A DNA stretch of 64,000 nucleotides from Scylla paramamosain (lineage: Eukaryota; Arthropoda; Malacostraca; Decapoda; Portunidae), in the NCBI RefSeq assembly GCF_035594125.1, contig NC_087158.1, positions 5,940,501 through 6,004,500 of the forward strand. Direction: 5' to 3'. Both the position numbers and the translations under genes were made by a program. The notes below the pieces were generated by a model. That model searched no databases. It was not told where the DNA came from and saw nothing but the letters and a program-made list of their open reading frames with translations. The stretch's first letter is position 1. Every line of letters begins with the position of its first letter. Positions 55,267 to 64,000 of the stretch are shown piece after piece.

Positions 55267-57045
55267 CATTATCAACAACGTGTCTTTTAAGAAATCTTAA
55301 GCTTCTTACGTACCAAAACGCTGAAAAATATGTAAAACACCCTTTAAGGTGAAACAAAACTATATTAAGAAAAACGTGTGTTTTGAGTGTTTTTGGAGCT
55401 ATTTAGGTAACAACAAACGCCAAAATGTATCCAAAGTATCCGTTACTGGGAAACGAAACGACATTAACAAAATACGTGTGTTATAAGTGTTTTTCAACAT
55501 TATTGATACCAAAACACTAAATTACGTGAATCACTCTCTATATGGAAAAACAGGAACAACATTACCAGAAACGTGTATTATCAGTGTTTCTCTCCATGTT
55601 ACGTACTAAAACGTCAAACGCAGACAAGCACCCTATATGACAAAAACAAACAAAAAGTTTACTAAAATGATGTATTATGAATTGTTATTAAGATTGTTAG
55701 GTACCAAAAACGCCAAAAATGCACGCAAATTGCCCTATATGTAAAATAGCAAACAACAATAATTAAAGCATCTTTTTCAGTAATATCAACCCTCCAAAAT
55801 ATATACAAATCACCCTATCCGGGGTTAGAAGACGACAAAAGAAAGGGTGTTTTTTGAGGACATTAGGCACCAAACGGTAAAAAAGGAAGAAAAAAATTCA
55901 CTATAAAATATCAAAACTGTGTATTTTGTGTGCTTTTTTTTTTAAGCTTCTTACCTACCAGAGCGCTAAAACACGCATGAAATACCCTTTAGAGAGAAAA
56001 TGAACAACATTACTAAAAACGTATGATATGTGTGTTTTCCAGATTGTTAGGTTTAGGTATTAATAAAATGAATGATTTGATATGTCTAAAGGAAACAATA
56101 TTAACAGAAACGTGTAATATGAGCGTTTTTTTTTTTTTAGCTTCTTATGTACCAAAACGCTAAAACATATGAATAGGAATCTACATGGAGAAACAAAACA
56201 ACATTATTAACGAGCGTTAAGTGCCAAAACGCCAAAATGCATACAAAACACCCTACATAGAGAAATCAGAAATATTTATCTAAAATGTGTATTATAAGTG
56301 TTTTGAGCTTGTTATTTACCAAAACGCCAAAAAAGTGCATACAAAAAATCTTTCATGGAAAAGGAAAAAAATGCAAAAAAAAAAGACCATATTGAGTGTT
56401 GTTGAGCTTCTTAGCTATCAAAACTGCAAAAATGAATGAAATCACCATTTTAGAAGCCGAATCGATATTATCAAAAACAACTCTTTTTGAGTGTTTTTTT
56501 TTAAATCTTATGTACAAAAACGCTCTAGGCTGGAAAAGCAAACAATATAATCAAAAACATGTATTTTAGTGTTTTTCAGCTTCTTCTTTTATAGAGAAAC
56601 AGAAAAACATTCTATAAAACGTGTTTATTGAGTGACAGCTTGTTTATCTACCAAAACTGCAAAATGCATGCAAAGCACGGAGCAACATTACCAGAAAGAT
56701 ATTTTTTGAGTGTTTTTGAGATTCTTATGTACCGTAAACGCTAAACCGCGTGGAAAACACGTCTTATGAGGATACATTACAAAAAAAAAAATGTGATTTG
56801 AGCGTTTTCCAGCTTGTTAGAAACAAAAACGTGAAATTCAATGGAAATATCACGGTATTGGATAATAAAGGATATTTAAAGAGTATTATGAGTAATTTCA
56901 GCTTCTTAGGTAAAAAAAAACGCTAAAAAACGTCAATAACACACTATATCTAAAAACATAACAACATTATAAAACCTCTTTTATATGTTTTTGAGCTTCT
57001 TAGACAAGTAAATTTCAAAGTGTATGCAAAGCATCCTGTATGTAA

Positions 57046-57337
<292 letters not shown>

Positions 57338-59344
57338 ATGTGTCGAGTGGTTTTTAAAATGGCATGCAGAGCGCCTATATGAAGTAACGGTAGAAACGAC
57401 ATTTGCAAAAACGTGTCACCGAGGTGTTTTTTTTTTTTTTTTTAGGGTATTTGGCAACAAAACGCTAAAAAAAAAAAAAAACATGGAAAATACCCTATAT
57501 AGGAACAGTGAAACAACTTCCACAGTATTCCAAAGTCCTTTCTAGTGCTTTTGAGCTTCTTACGTAACAAAACGATAACTAAACTAAACAAAAACTTGTG
57601 TTTGAGTGTTTTGGAGCTTGTGAGATAACTAATCGTCAAAATCCATGCAAAGTTTCAGATAGGAAAAGAAAAGATATTAACGCTGTTTTTCAGCTTCTTA
57701 TGTGTCTAAACGCTAAAACACGTAAATAGCATTCTATATATGAAGAAAACAATACATTATTACGAAAAACGTGTATTATGGGTGCTTTTCCCCATGTTAG
57801 GGATCAAAACGCCAAAATACATATAAAGCACCCCATATGAAGAAACAGAAGGACATGATCACAAACATGTATTATGAATATTTTTGAGTTTGCTAGTTAT
57901 CAAAACGGAAAAGTACATGCAAAGCACCCTATAGAAGAAGAAAAAAACAACATTACCAAAACATATCTTTTGAGTGTTTTTTTCAGCTTCGTACGTACCG
58001 AAACTCTAAAAGAGATTGAAAAAATTCTAATTTATAAAGAAATAGAATACATTAAAAAAAAACGTGTGTTTTTAAGTGTTTTTAAGTTAGGTACCAGAAC
58101 GACAGAATGCACGTAGAATACCTTGTCTGGGATAACGAAGAGCATGTGAATGTTATTCCTGCAACGTGCCATTTGGAAATTTTCGAGCAAATTAGGCAAC
58201 AAAAAGCTAAAAAGCATGGAAATAGTTCTATATGAGAAAATAAAACAATATTGTCAAAAACCTTTTTTTTTTGGTGTTTTTTGAAAGTACAAAACATTAA
58301 AAATGTGAGTAAAGAAACATTCATGGGAAACTTTAGCAAAAAATTCTTATCTCAGTCTTTTAACTTGTTAGGTACCCATATTTTCAAAAAAACCCCAAAT
58401 TGCATGCAAAGGACCCTATTTGAGGAAATGAAAAGATAATAAAAGAAACGTGTATTATGAGCGCTTTTATTTTTTTTATGTACCAAAATACTAAAACACG
58501 TGAATATTACCTTATATGAGGAAAAAAAAAACATTAACAAAACCAGTAGCAAAACATCAAAAACTTGTCATTTAGGTGCTTTGAGCATAATAGGCAGCAA
58601 AACACTTACAAAGCAAGGAAAACACCCTATATGGGAAAACGAGATAACCTTAACAAAATCGAGTGTTTTTGAGCTTCTTACGTACCAAAAACGATAAAAG
58701 ATGTTCGAAACAATATTAGCAAAAACGTATGTTCAGAGATTTTTTTTTAGCTTGTTAGGTAATAAAACGCCAAAATGTCAGCAAATTACTCTATATAGGT
58801 ATATGAAACGATATTAACACAAAGGTGTATTATGTCTTTTTCAGCTTCAGAGATACCAAAAGTCTAAAACACGTATAAATAATACTATATTTGCAGAAAC
58901 AAAACAACATTACCAAAAGCGTACTCTATGAGTTTTTTCCCCATGATAGGTACCAAAACGCCTAAAAGCATAGTGAACACCATACATAAAGAAACAGATC
59001 AACATTACGAAAAACTTATATACCGAGTGTTTTTGAGCTTGTTAGATACAAAAAAAAACAAAGTGCAAGGTAAGACAACCTGTATAGGAAAAAACAATCA
59101 ATATTAACAAAAACTTGTCTTTTTGAGTGTTTTTCAGTTTCTTTCGTACTAAAACTCTAAAATGCATCAAAAACACCCTTTATGTAGAAAGAGGAGACAC
59201 TATAAAGGTTTTTTTTTTGAAGTGTTTTCCCGATCATTAGCCACCAAAACGTCAAAATGCAGACAGCACACTATTTGATGTAAAGAAATTATATTACCGG
59301 AAATATAACATTTCAGTGTTTTGATTATTAGAAACCAACCATAA

Positions 59345-59445
<101 letters not shown>

Positions 59446-59884
59446 CATCGAAAACGTGTCTTTTCGAATGTTTTTGAGCTTCTTACGTGCCTAATTTCTG
59501 AAAAGTGTGCAAAACATCCTTTTTTGTGAAATAGAATATTACCAAAAATGTGTGTTTTGAGTATTTTTTAGCTTTTTGGGTACGAAAACGCCAAAATGCA
59601 CACAAATTAACGGTCGCTCCCGCCCAAAAATTATTAAGAAAAAATATTATTATAAGTGTTTTTTCACTTATGTACGGAAAACACGAATACGTGAATCTCT
59701 ATATGGAGATTTTTCTCTATATGGAGAAAAAAAAACATTAACCAAAAAAAATGGGTGTTTTTCTCATGTTAGGTAAGACAATCTATACAGAATACCATAT
59801 ATGAAAAACAGAAATACATTACCAAAAACGTATATTATAAGTGTTTTTGAGCTTCTTAGGTATTAAAATACTCAAACATGTGAT

Positions 59885-60785
59885 TAGTGTTTTTCTTTTG
59901 TCTATATAGAGTGTTTTCCATACTTTTTAGCGCTTAGATCAAAAATATACTGAAAAACATCCAAATGACACGTTTGTGGTGATGACTCGTTATCCCAAAT
60001 AGTAAAAGGTTTGCATGCAGTTTTTGGTTTTGCTATATAACAAGATGAAAAAAACACTTAAAACTCACGTTTTTAATAATGTCGTCCTGTTTCTTCATAT
60101 ATGCTTTATATGCGTTTTGCCGATTTGGCATGTAACATAGGGATAAACACTCATAATACACATTTTCTATGGGCAAAGTTGTTCTGTTTCTTAAATGCAA
60201 ACAGGTATTCACAATTTTTAGCATTTTGGCACATAAGCTGAAAAAAGCTCATAACACTTGTTTTCGTTCACATCGTTTAATTTCTAAATATCATGTGATT
60301 TGCATGCATACCTAAAAATGACCGTTATTGGTTATGCTATTCTGCATACTCACAACAATTGCTATTGGTTATGCTATTCTGTTTCTCCATAAAGGGTATT
60401 TTGCAAACGTTTTAGGGTTTTGGTGCATTAGAAGCTCAAAAAAAAAAAAAAAAATTAAGACACATTTTGATAATGTTTTGTTTTCCCAATGTATAGTGTT
60501 TTCTATGCTTTTTGTATTTAGCGTTTTTTGTGCCTAATATGGTCAAAAACACCCATATGGACACGTTTTTGGTAATATAGTCCCGTTCTCCAAATTGTAG
60601 TGTTTTGCAAGCATTTTTTGCGTTTGGATAGTTTAACAAGCTGGGAAACACTTGAAATGGATGTTTTTGGTAAGGCTGTTATTCTACTATGCTGGATGTT
60701 TTACATACGTTTTTAAAATTCTAAGAAGCTGGAAAGCATTAAAAACACACGTTTTAGGTAACGTTTTATTTCTTTTCCCATAAGT
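59885..60785 (-). repeat. Decayed monomers in reverse orientation at the array end
   Basis: After about 59,885 the boxes read as reverse complements (for example CGTTTTTGGTAATAT near 60,564 and GCATTTTTTGCGTTTGG near 60,611). Before this point they read forward. The last recognisable monomer ends near CCCATAAGTAGTTGGG at about 60,785. Confidence 0.85.
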
Positions 60786-60813
60786 AGTTGGGAAATTAAG
60801 TTATGGGGGTCGG

Positions 60814-60874
60814 TTATATGGCAAGCCATGACGGCCCTCATTTCCATGGGGGGCCGTCATGGCTTGCCATATAA
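60814..60874. repeat. Perfect 24-bp inverted repeat at the satellite/non-satellite boundary
   Basis: 60,814-60,837 is the exact reverse complement of 60,851-60,874, with a 13-base spacer. The arms contain GGCAAGCCATGACGGCCC. The element sits about 30 bp after the last satellite monomer and immediately before the GC-rich DNA. It could form a strong cruciform or RNA hairpin, or be a residue of transposon ends. There is no T run after it, so it is not a simple terminator. Confidence 0.9.
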
Positions 60875-61001
60875 GACGGTGACGGTGACGGGGCGAGCCT
60901 GACGGAGAGGAGGTGAGGGGGCGTGCGTCCTTATGCAGCCAAGGACGATGGAATGACTAATGAATCAATGATGGTGGGTTAAGAAAACAATTGAGTGAAA
61001 A

Positions 61002-61038
61002 GGGGGTGGAGGGGGGAGAGGGGAGGTGGGGGGGGGGG
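61002..61038 (+). other. G-run cluster, possible G-quadruplex
   Basis: Runs of 5, 6, 4 and 11 G separated by 1-6 bases, on the plus strand. Further G runs lie at 61,164-61,179 and near 61,379-61,398. The DNA from 60,880 to 61,800 is conspicuously GC-rich against the AT-rich array. Confidence 0.7.
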
Positions 61039-61110
61039 ACTGGCGGCCAGACGTGGCAGCCGTCCACACACGCGTGGTTAGGGGACTCCCACTGCGCTTG
61101 CCATAGAAGT
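61028..61110 (+). repeat. Direct repeat, copy A (141-bp spacing)
   Basis: G run, then GGCGGCCAGACGTGG, GTCCAC, CGCGTGGTTAGGGG, ACTCC and TTGCCAT, ending in GAAGT. The same order recurs 141 bp downstream. Confidence 0.85.
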
Positions 61111-61163
61111 TTCACCATCCTCCACCCCGCGGACAAGGTCGCTGCGACTGCCCACGAGGTCCC

Positions 61164-61253
61164 GGGGGGGGGGGGGGGGACCGGCGGCCAGACGTGGAAG
61201 TCGTCCACGCACACGCGTGGTTAGGGGGACTCCGACGGCGTTGCCATGGAAGT
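61164..61253 (+). repeat. Direct repeat, copy B
   Basis: Second copy of 61,028-61,110 with scattered substitutions and small insertions. Contains the same GGCGGCCAGACGTGG and CGCGTGGTTAGGGG words. Confidence 0.85.
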
Positions 61254-61310
61254 CGCTTTTTCACTCACGTGAATCCTGGAGGGTGGCATGACTGAGTGTT
61301 ACCATTGTGT

Positions 61311-61338
61311 GTTCCCTCCGACACCCCCAGTACATTCC
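61311..61338 (+). repeat. Short direct repeat, copy 1 of 2 (partner at 61,624-61,651)
   Basis: GTTCCCTCCGACA followed by a C-rich stretch and TACAT recurs at 61,624-61,651 with a few differences and a one-base gap. GATCCTGGA (61,582) and GAATCCTGGA (61,271) lie at similar distances upstream, so a longer, more decayed duplication of roughly 300 bp is likely. Confidence 0.6.
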
Positions 61339-61473
61339 AAGGTTGCCACTGCTGGATGGTCAAGGTCGGGTGGTGGAATGGGGTGGGGGGGGGGGAGAGG
61401 ACTGCACGTGTCAGGAAAGTGGCAGGCGATGTCAGCCAGGTCCCACGTGGCCTTACGCCGCCAGGAGTCACGC

Positions 61474-61475
<2 letters not shown>

Positions 61476-61515
<40 letters not shown>
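61476..61515 (+). repeat. Poly-T tract (40 T)
   Basis: Uninterrupted run of 40 T in GC-rich DNA. Read on the minus strand it is a poly-A tail-like run, so it could mark the 3' end of a retroposed sequence, but I see no recognisable SINE or LINE next to it. Confidence 0.9.
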
Positions 61516-61516
<1 letters not shown>

Positions 61517-61655
61517 GGCGGGAACGGGAAGTTGAGGGCGGAATGGGCCGCCGCGTGGGCGTCACGCGCTTGTTGCCCGCGCGGATCCTGGACAGTCTGG
61601 GTGGCGAGACTTGCGATCACGCCGTTCCCTCCGACATCCTCCAATACATCCCCCT

Positions 61656-61793
61656 ATGGCCAAGCGTCGTCGCGGACAATTTCACGAGGTTCTGCTAATG
61701 TCTGTCCAGCGGCACCTGGAGGAAGACGACTTTCACGGTCAGGGCGGAGTGGCGGCCTCTTCCACTTTCACCGACCGCCAGCGGCGTGGCTGA
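61656..61793 (+). CDS. Small basic open frame, unrecognised
   Basis: A 45-residue frame starts at an ATG (MAKRRRGQFHEV...) and ends at TGA after RQRRG. It has a basic N-terminus and is otherwise polar, with no motif I recognise. The two other plus frames are also fairly open here because of the high GC content, so openness alone means little. It lies on the opposite strand from the gene remnants at 61,956 onward and is followed directly by the TTA tract. It may be a fragment of a structural or DNA-binding protein, or chance. Confidence 0.22.
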   Translation: MAKRRRGQFHEVLLMSVQRHLEEDDFHGQGGVAASSTFTDRQRRG

Positions 61794-61821
61794 CGTAATA
61801 CTTATGCCGGATGGTCACGCA

Positions 61822-61867
<46 letters not shown>
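61822..61867. repeat. (ATT)n microsatellite
   Basis: About fifteen ATT units without interruption, between the GC-rich stretch and the minus-strand gene remnants. Confidence 0.97.
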
Positions 61868-61895
61868 GAAAGGTTATGCAGAGTCGACGGAACAT

Positions 61896-61901
61896 TTTAT
61901 T
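61896..61901 (-). promoter_or_regulatory. Possible poly(A) signal for the minus-strand remnant
   Basis: AATAAA on the minus strand, 55 bp beyond the last stop codon (61,956-61,958) of the charged open frames. Position and distance suit a polyadenylation signal, but the hexamer is common in AT-rich DNA. Confidence 0.4.
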
Positions 61902-61955
61902 TTGAGCAGTACGCTGCTCATTTGTGCCAAGCTAGGGCAAATACATCTCTTTCAT

Positions 61956-62376
61956 TCAAAACATTTGCGAATTGAAGGCGAAGAGATCATCGTCATCGCT
62001 GTCAATGACGGGCGTAGTTTTAATATTGCCTAGGAACCAGCTTCTTACGAGGGGCGGCTGGAGCAACGGGGGGTTTTGGTGAGCTGTTGTCACTCTCGCG
62101 GGTTAGGGGGAATATTCTTTTTTTTTCCGTTTTCCTGCCATTTCTTCTTCACCTCCTGACCTTCTTTGCCGCCTACTGTCGACTCATCTGGACCACGCGG
62201 CTGTGCTTCGGTCGGAGGTAAGAACAGCGACTCCTGAAGTGGCGGAATCGACTGCGATGTCGGCTGCTGCTGTTGCGACTTCTGGTCCTGATGGTGCGTC
62301 AGGAGGTGGCCACGTGGTGGTGCGGCGACATGTCGTCATCACTAAAGATCAATTTCTTCTTTGCAGGTTCTGACAT
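61956..62376 (-). pseudogene. Unrecognised charged, Gln/Pro-rich protein, broken over several frames
   Basis: Four minus-strand frames of similar character follow one another. The first (62,299-62,376) starts at ATG with MSEPAKKKLIFSDDD and runs 25 residues. The second (62,090-62,335) is 81 residues, with a KSQQQQPTSQ stretch, a Pro-rich middle and a Lys-rich end (EVKKKWQENGKKK). The third ends at 62,020 after APRKKLVPRQY. The fourth ends at 61,956 with an acidic tail (IDSDDDDLFAFNSQMF). The frame change between the second and third falls at an A9 run. I infer one decayed gene for a disordered, possibly nuclear protein; spliced or overlapping small genes are possible. Being downstream of the protease on the same strand suggests one element. 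I do not recognise the family. Confidence 0.5.
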
Positions 62377-62481
62377 TTTCTCAATACTGACATCCTCATG
62401 GTCAGCACGGCTTCCTGCTTAATTTCAGCATCGCCCAGATAGATATATCAAAGCGGAGTGCAGATGTGCCTTGTAACAGAC

Positions 62482-62504
62482 AAAAAAAAAAAAAAAAAAA
62501 AAAA
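62482..62504 (+). repeat. Poly-A tract (23 A)
   Basis: Homopolymer between the two groups of minus-strand remnants. No associated retroposon recognised. Confidence 0.9.
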
Positions 62505-62811
62505 CGATGAGAACAATGGAAAAGTTTTTATTTCCCCTCCCACTCTCCCTCTTCTTATTCATTTAGAACGTTAATGTACTTTACAATAAGAAGATGTCAG
62601 ATGCCGTGCAAGGTAATGGCGTACTCACCCGCAGTTCTCAAGATGAAACGTTTGTTAGCTTGCTCCATTCTCAGAGACATTTAGGCTTCGATTGTCCGAC
62701 TGGGTTGAGAGGTGCTGGCGAAGTGACGCTTATCCGTCAGCAATTACCCCATATTGACCTTCTTTCCCACTCTTACCCCACCCCCCAACCTACCTTATTA
62801 CCGCTTTACAG
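62505..62811. other. Spacer between gene remnants, no firm gene
   Basis: Holds a 27-residue minus-strand frame (62,597-62,680, MSLRMEQANKRFILRTAGEY...) with a good donor-like GTGAGTAC inside it (62,621-62,628, minus strand). On the plus strand a long pyrimidine-rich stretch (~62,760-62,811) ends in TTTACAG, an acceptor-like signal. Neither is enough to call a gene. Confidence 0.4.
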
Positions 62812-63334
62812 ATGTTACGGCGTCCTGCCCGGCTGCCGGCTGGGCAAAACGTGGGCATGCAATGCGGCATATTACGAAATATTACGTATGCCATACGAGT
62901 AATTTTTTTGTCATTATATAGATATTGATGCTTTTTGAAGGTGGCGTGAATAATGCACATTGCACGTTTTAATGTATGCCACAACTCAGTAGAAGGCAAA
63001 AGAACATGCAATAAATGCCACACACGAGGGAATTCAACCCCTGAAGTCGATAATTTAATGTGCTAATTTTCATATGTGGACAAGTTTGCATAAAATGATG
63101 TAAGACAGCGGAATTGTATTTGGGATGCAAGTTATAGCTATCGTAATAGCCTATGGTCTGACTTTGAAAATTAAGATAAACAGTAATCCAGTGGCCCATG
63201 GTCTTTGAGTCACTCAATGTATTTAGAATGAAAACGCATGGCTTCACCTGTTTTCTGGCAAGATTTATCAGATCTGTCACATGGCGATGATCGTGACAGC
63301 CTAAAAAATAAACTCGATCGGTCGCAGATAAATG
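62790..63334 (-). pseudogene. Adenain-like cysteine protease (peptidase C5 type) remnant, Polinton/adintovirus-like
   Basis: The main minus frame is open from 63,334 to the stop at 62,969 (121 residues; residue 1 at 63,334). It shows FLG at 10-12, GHW with candidate catalytic His48, YYDSYN with Asp65, and QGLNSLVCGIYC with Gln98 and Cys105. His-to-acid spacing is 17 and Gln-to-Cys spacing is 7. These equal the spacings in adenovirus protease (His54/Glu71, Gln115/Cys122). The Asn-Ser-x-x-Cys-Gly context favours C5 over ULP1/SENP, which has Asp-Cys-Gly. In viruses and Polintons this enzyme matures capsid proteins. Breaks: no ATG upstream (TAG at 63,335-63,337), and the frame ends 16 residues after Cys105. 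A second minus frame (stop at 62,790) runs on from the same place, so a frameshift probably cuts off the C-terminal part. The family is usually about 200 residues. Inactive fossil, or less likely a spliced gene. Confidence 0.8.
62812..62928 (+). CDS. Small basic open frame after an acceptor-like site, unrecognised
   Basis: A 38-residue frame starts with ATG immediately after a pyrimidine tract ending in ACAG. It begins MLRRPARLPAGQNVGMQCG and ends with a hydrophobic stretch (YAIRVIFLSLYRY). Basic start plus hydrophobic end could suit a small membrane or virion-associated peptide, but it is short and lies antisense to the probable C-terminal extension of the protease remnant, so at most one of the two is likely real. 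No family recognised. Confidence 0.25.
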   Translation: MLRRPARLPAGQNVGMQCGILRNITYAIRVIFLSLYRY

Positions 63335-63558
63335 CTAGACTGGCTCGTATTTCACGTGCATTCATGATTTGGCTTATGCGCGGACAATGCAGCGAACGTG
63401 ACGATAACATCAATTTCTATGACGCCAGTAGTGTCGAATGAAAACATTATGACGCGGTTGGGGATTATTACGTCCCTCGGCAAATACAGATTAATTCTTA
63501 GATTTCCTGATTTATCCAGAGGGATGGCATTGTGCTAAAATTTCCTCCACAAGCAAAG
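63335..63558. other. Spacer between the protease and upstream gene remnants
   Basis: No supported minus-strand gene: the protease frame meets TAG at 63,335, and the next usable minus frames are short. It contains the second half of a 67-residue plus-strand frame (63,238-63,441) discussed under rejected items. The missing start of the protease should lie here if it is not spliced. Confidence 0.5.
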
Positions 63559-63996
63559 TTAAAGAAACATACTGTCCGACCTTTTATTGAATGCATCAAA
63601 ATAGCGAATTACGCAGTCCAATCTTAAAAGTGACTCAAGGGTCGTGTAAAACAATTTTGACGCGTGATGCGGGAAAGAGTTGCGAACGTTGTAAATGGTC
63701 GCCCCGTTCACGGTGATATGTACATGTGACAGATCATGCGTGCTGAAAATATAAACCATTCTCGTCAATTACGTCTTGTAAGTCGTCCATATCAACTATT
63801 GCCATGGTCAAATTTTGGCGAAAGACGCGCGAAGGGTAATTCGGCAATCAAAGACGTTTGATTGGCGGCTAACACATACGTTTTATTGAGCGTGTCGACA
63901 AAGTGTATTGCATTGGATTTTCGGAGTCAAGGAGTTATTTAACGATTCTAAGGCGGGCGGATGTGGCGTGACGCGGTCAACCCACAACTTAGCCAT
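63559..63996 (-). pseudogene. Unrecognised gene broken over three or four frames
   Basis: Minus-strand pieces with protein-like composition follow one another. One runs 63,883-63,996 from ATG (MAKLWVDRVTPHPPALESL..., 37 residues). One is open 63,792-63,926 and includes FVDTLNKTYVLAANQTSLIA. One is 63,734-63,805 from ATG (MAIVDMDDLQDVIDENG..., 23 residues). One runs 63,559-63,768 (HVHITVNGATIYNVRN and a Leu-rich end, about 69 residues). Overlapping frames with no single long one point to indels in a decayed gene. Its place just upstream of the protease on the same strand suggests the same element. In Polintons and adintoviruses neighbours are often capsid or packaging genes, but I see no motif that assigns this one. 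The gene may start at 63,996, close to the window end. Confidence 0.5.
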
Positions 63997-64000
63997 CTTG

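Noticed and set aside
60814..60874. Bacterial-type intrinsic terminator
   Set aside because: No U-tract follows the hairpin and the context is eukaryotic satellite DNA.
61476..61515. Retroposon 3' tail (minus-strand poly-A)
   Set aside because: No SINE/LINE body or target-site duplication could be recognised beside the T run, so it is left as a homopolymer.
61288..61698. Several overlapping 60-160 residue frames in the GC-rich stretch, some with a Phe run
   Set aside because: High GC lowers stop frequency in all frames, and the Phe run is the 40-T tract. No motif and no agreement on one frame.
62594..62902. 102-residue plus-strand frame starting MSDAVQGNGVLTRSS
   Set aside because: It runs through the pyrimidine-rich, acceptor-like tract and overlaps minus-strand candidates. 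No recognisable domain.
63238..63441. 67-residue plus-strand frame starting MASPVFWQDLSDLSHG
   Set aside because: Its composition looks protein-like, but its first half is antisense to conserved protease sequence (residues 1-32 of the remnant, including FLG). The opposite strand is better supported. The second half remains unexplained.

Overview
Eukaryotic, most likely animal, nuclear DNA. About 95% of the window (1 to ~60,785) is one AT-rich satellite domain built from a degenerate monomer of roughly 85-100 bp. The last 3.2 kb is non-satellite DNA with a GC-rich stretch and decayed remnants of an adenovirus-like/Polinton-like element. The evidence for an animal is circumstantial: long AC/AT and TTA microsatellites, a long satellite array, and an adenain-type protease fossil of the kind carried by Polinton/Maverick elements and adintoviruses. 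I cannot name the species. I see no bacterial gene, tRNA, rRNA or CRISPR array.

The satellite is nested on three levels. Monomers of ~95 bp (97-99 bp in the decayed flank) form ~1.1 kb blocks of about eleven monomers. Each block is marked by a T-rich run ending in a TTCATAGGTACCGAGATGCC-like anchor. Twelve such blocks form a higher-order repeat (HOR) of ~13.56 kb. Three complete HOR copies (13,559, 13,582 and 13,534 bp, phased on the window start) lie head to tail, followed by a fourth that breaks off at 49,360. By eye the copies differ only at scattered single bases and in homopolymer or (TA)n lengths. Every copy carries a ~475 bp block in inverted orientation with the same breakpoints.

From 49,361 to 54,923 the array continues as a shortened, clearly diverged relative of the HOR. 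A fifth inverted block (54,924-55,266) then appears and is essentially identical to those in the HOR. From 55,267 to 59,884 there are strongly decayed monomers with long AT/AC microsatellites. From 59,885 to 60,785 the monomers run in the opposite orientation. This is a homogenised core with a decaying edge.

A perfect 24-bp-arm inverted repeat (60,814-60,874) sits just outside the satellite. Beyond it lie a GC-rich, G-run-rich stretch with short direct repeats (to ~61,800), a (TTA)n tract, and minus-strand gene remnants. These are an unrecognised charged/Gln-rich protein broken over several frames (61,956-62,376), an adenain-like cysteine protease with conserved His/Asp/Gln/Cys spacing but a frameshift and an in-frame stop (62,790-63,334), and an unrecognised gene broken over three or four frames (63,559-63,996). 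The many small open frames inside the satellite occur on both strands and follow from the monomer sequence. I do not regard them as genes.
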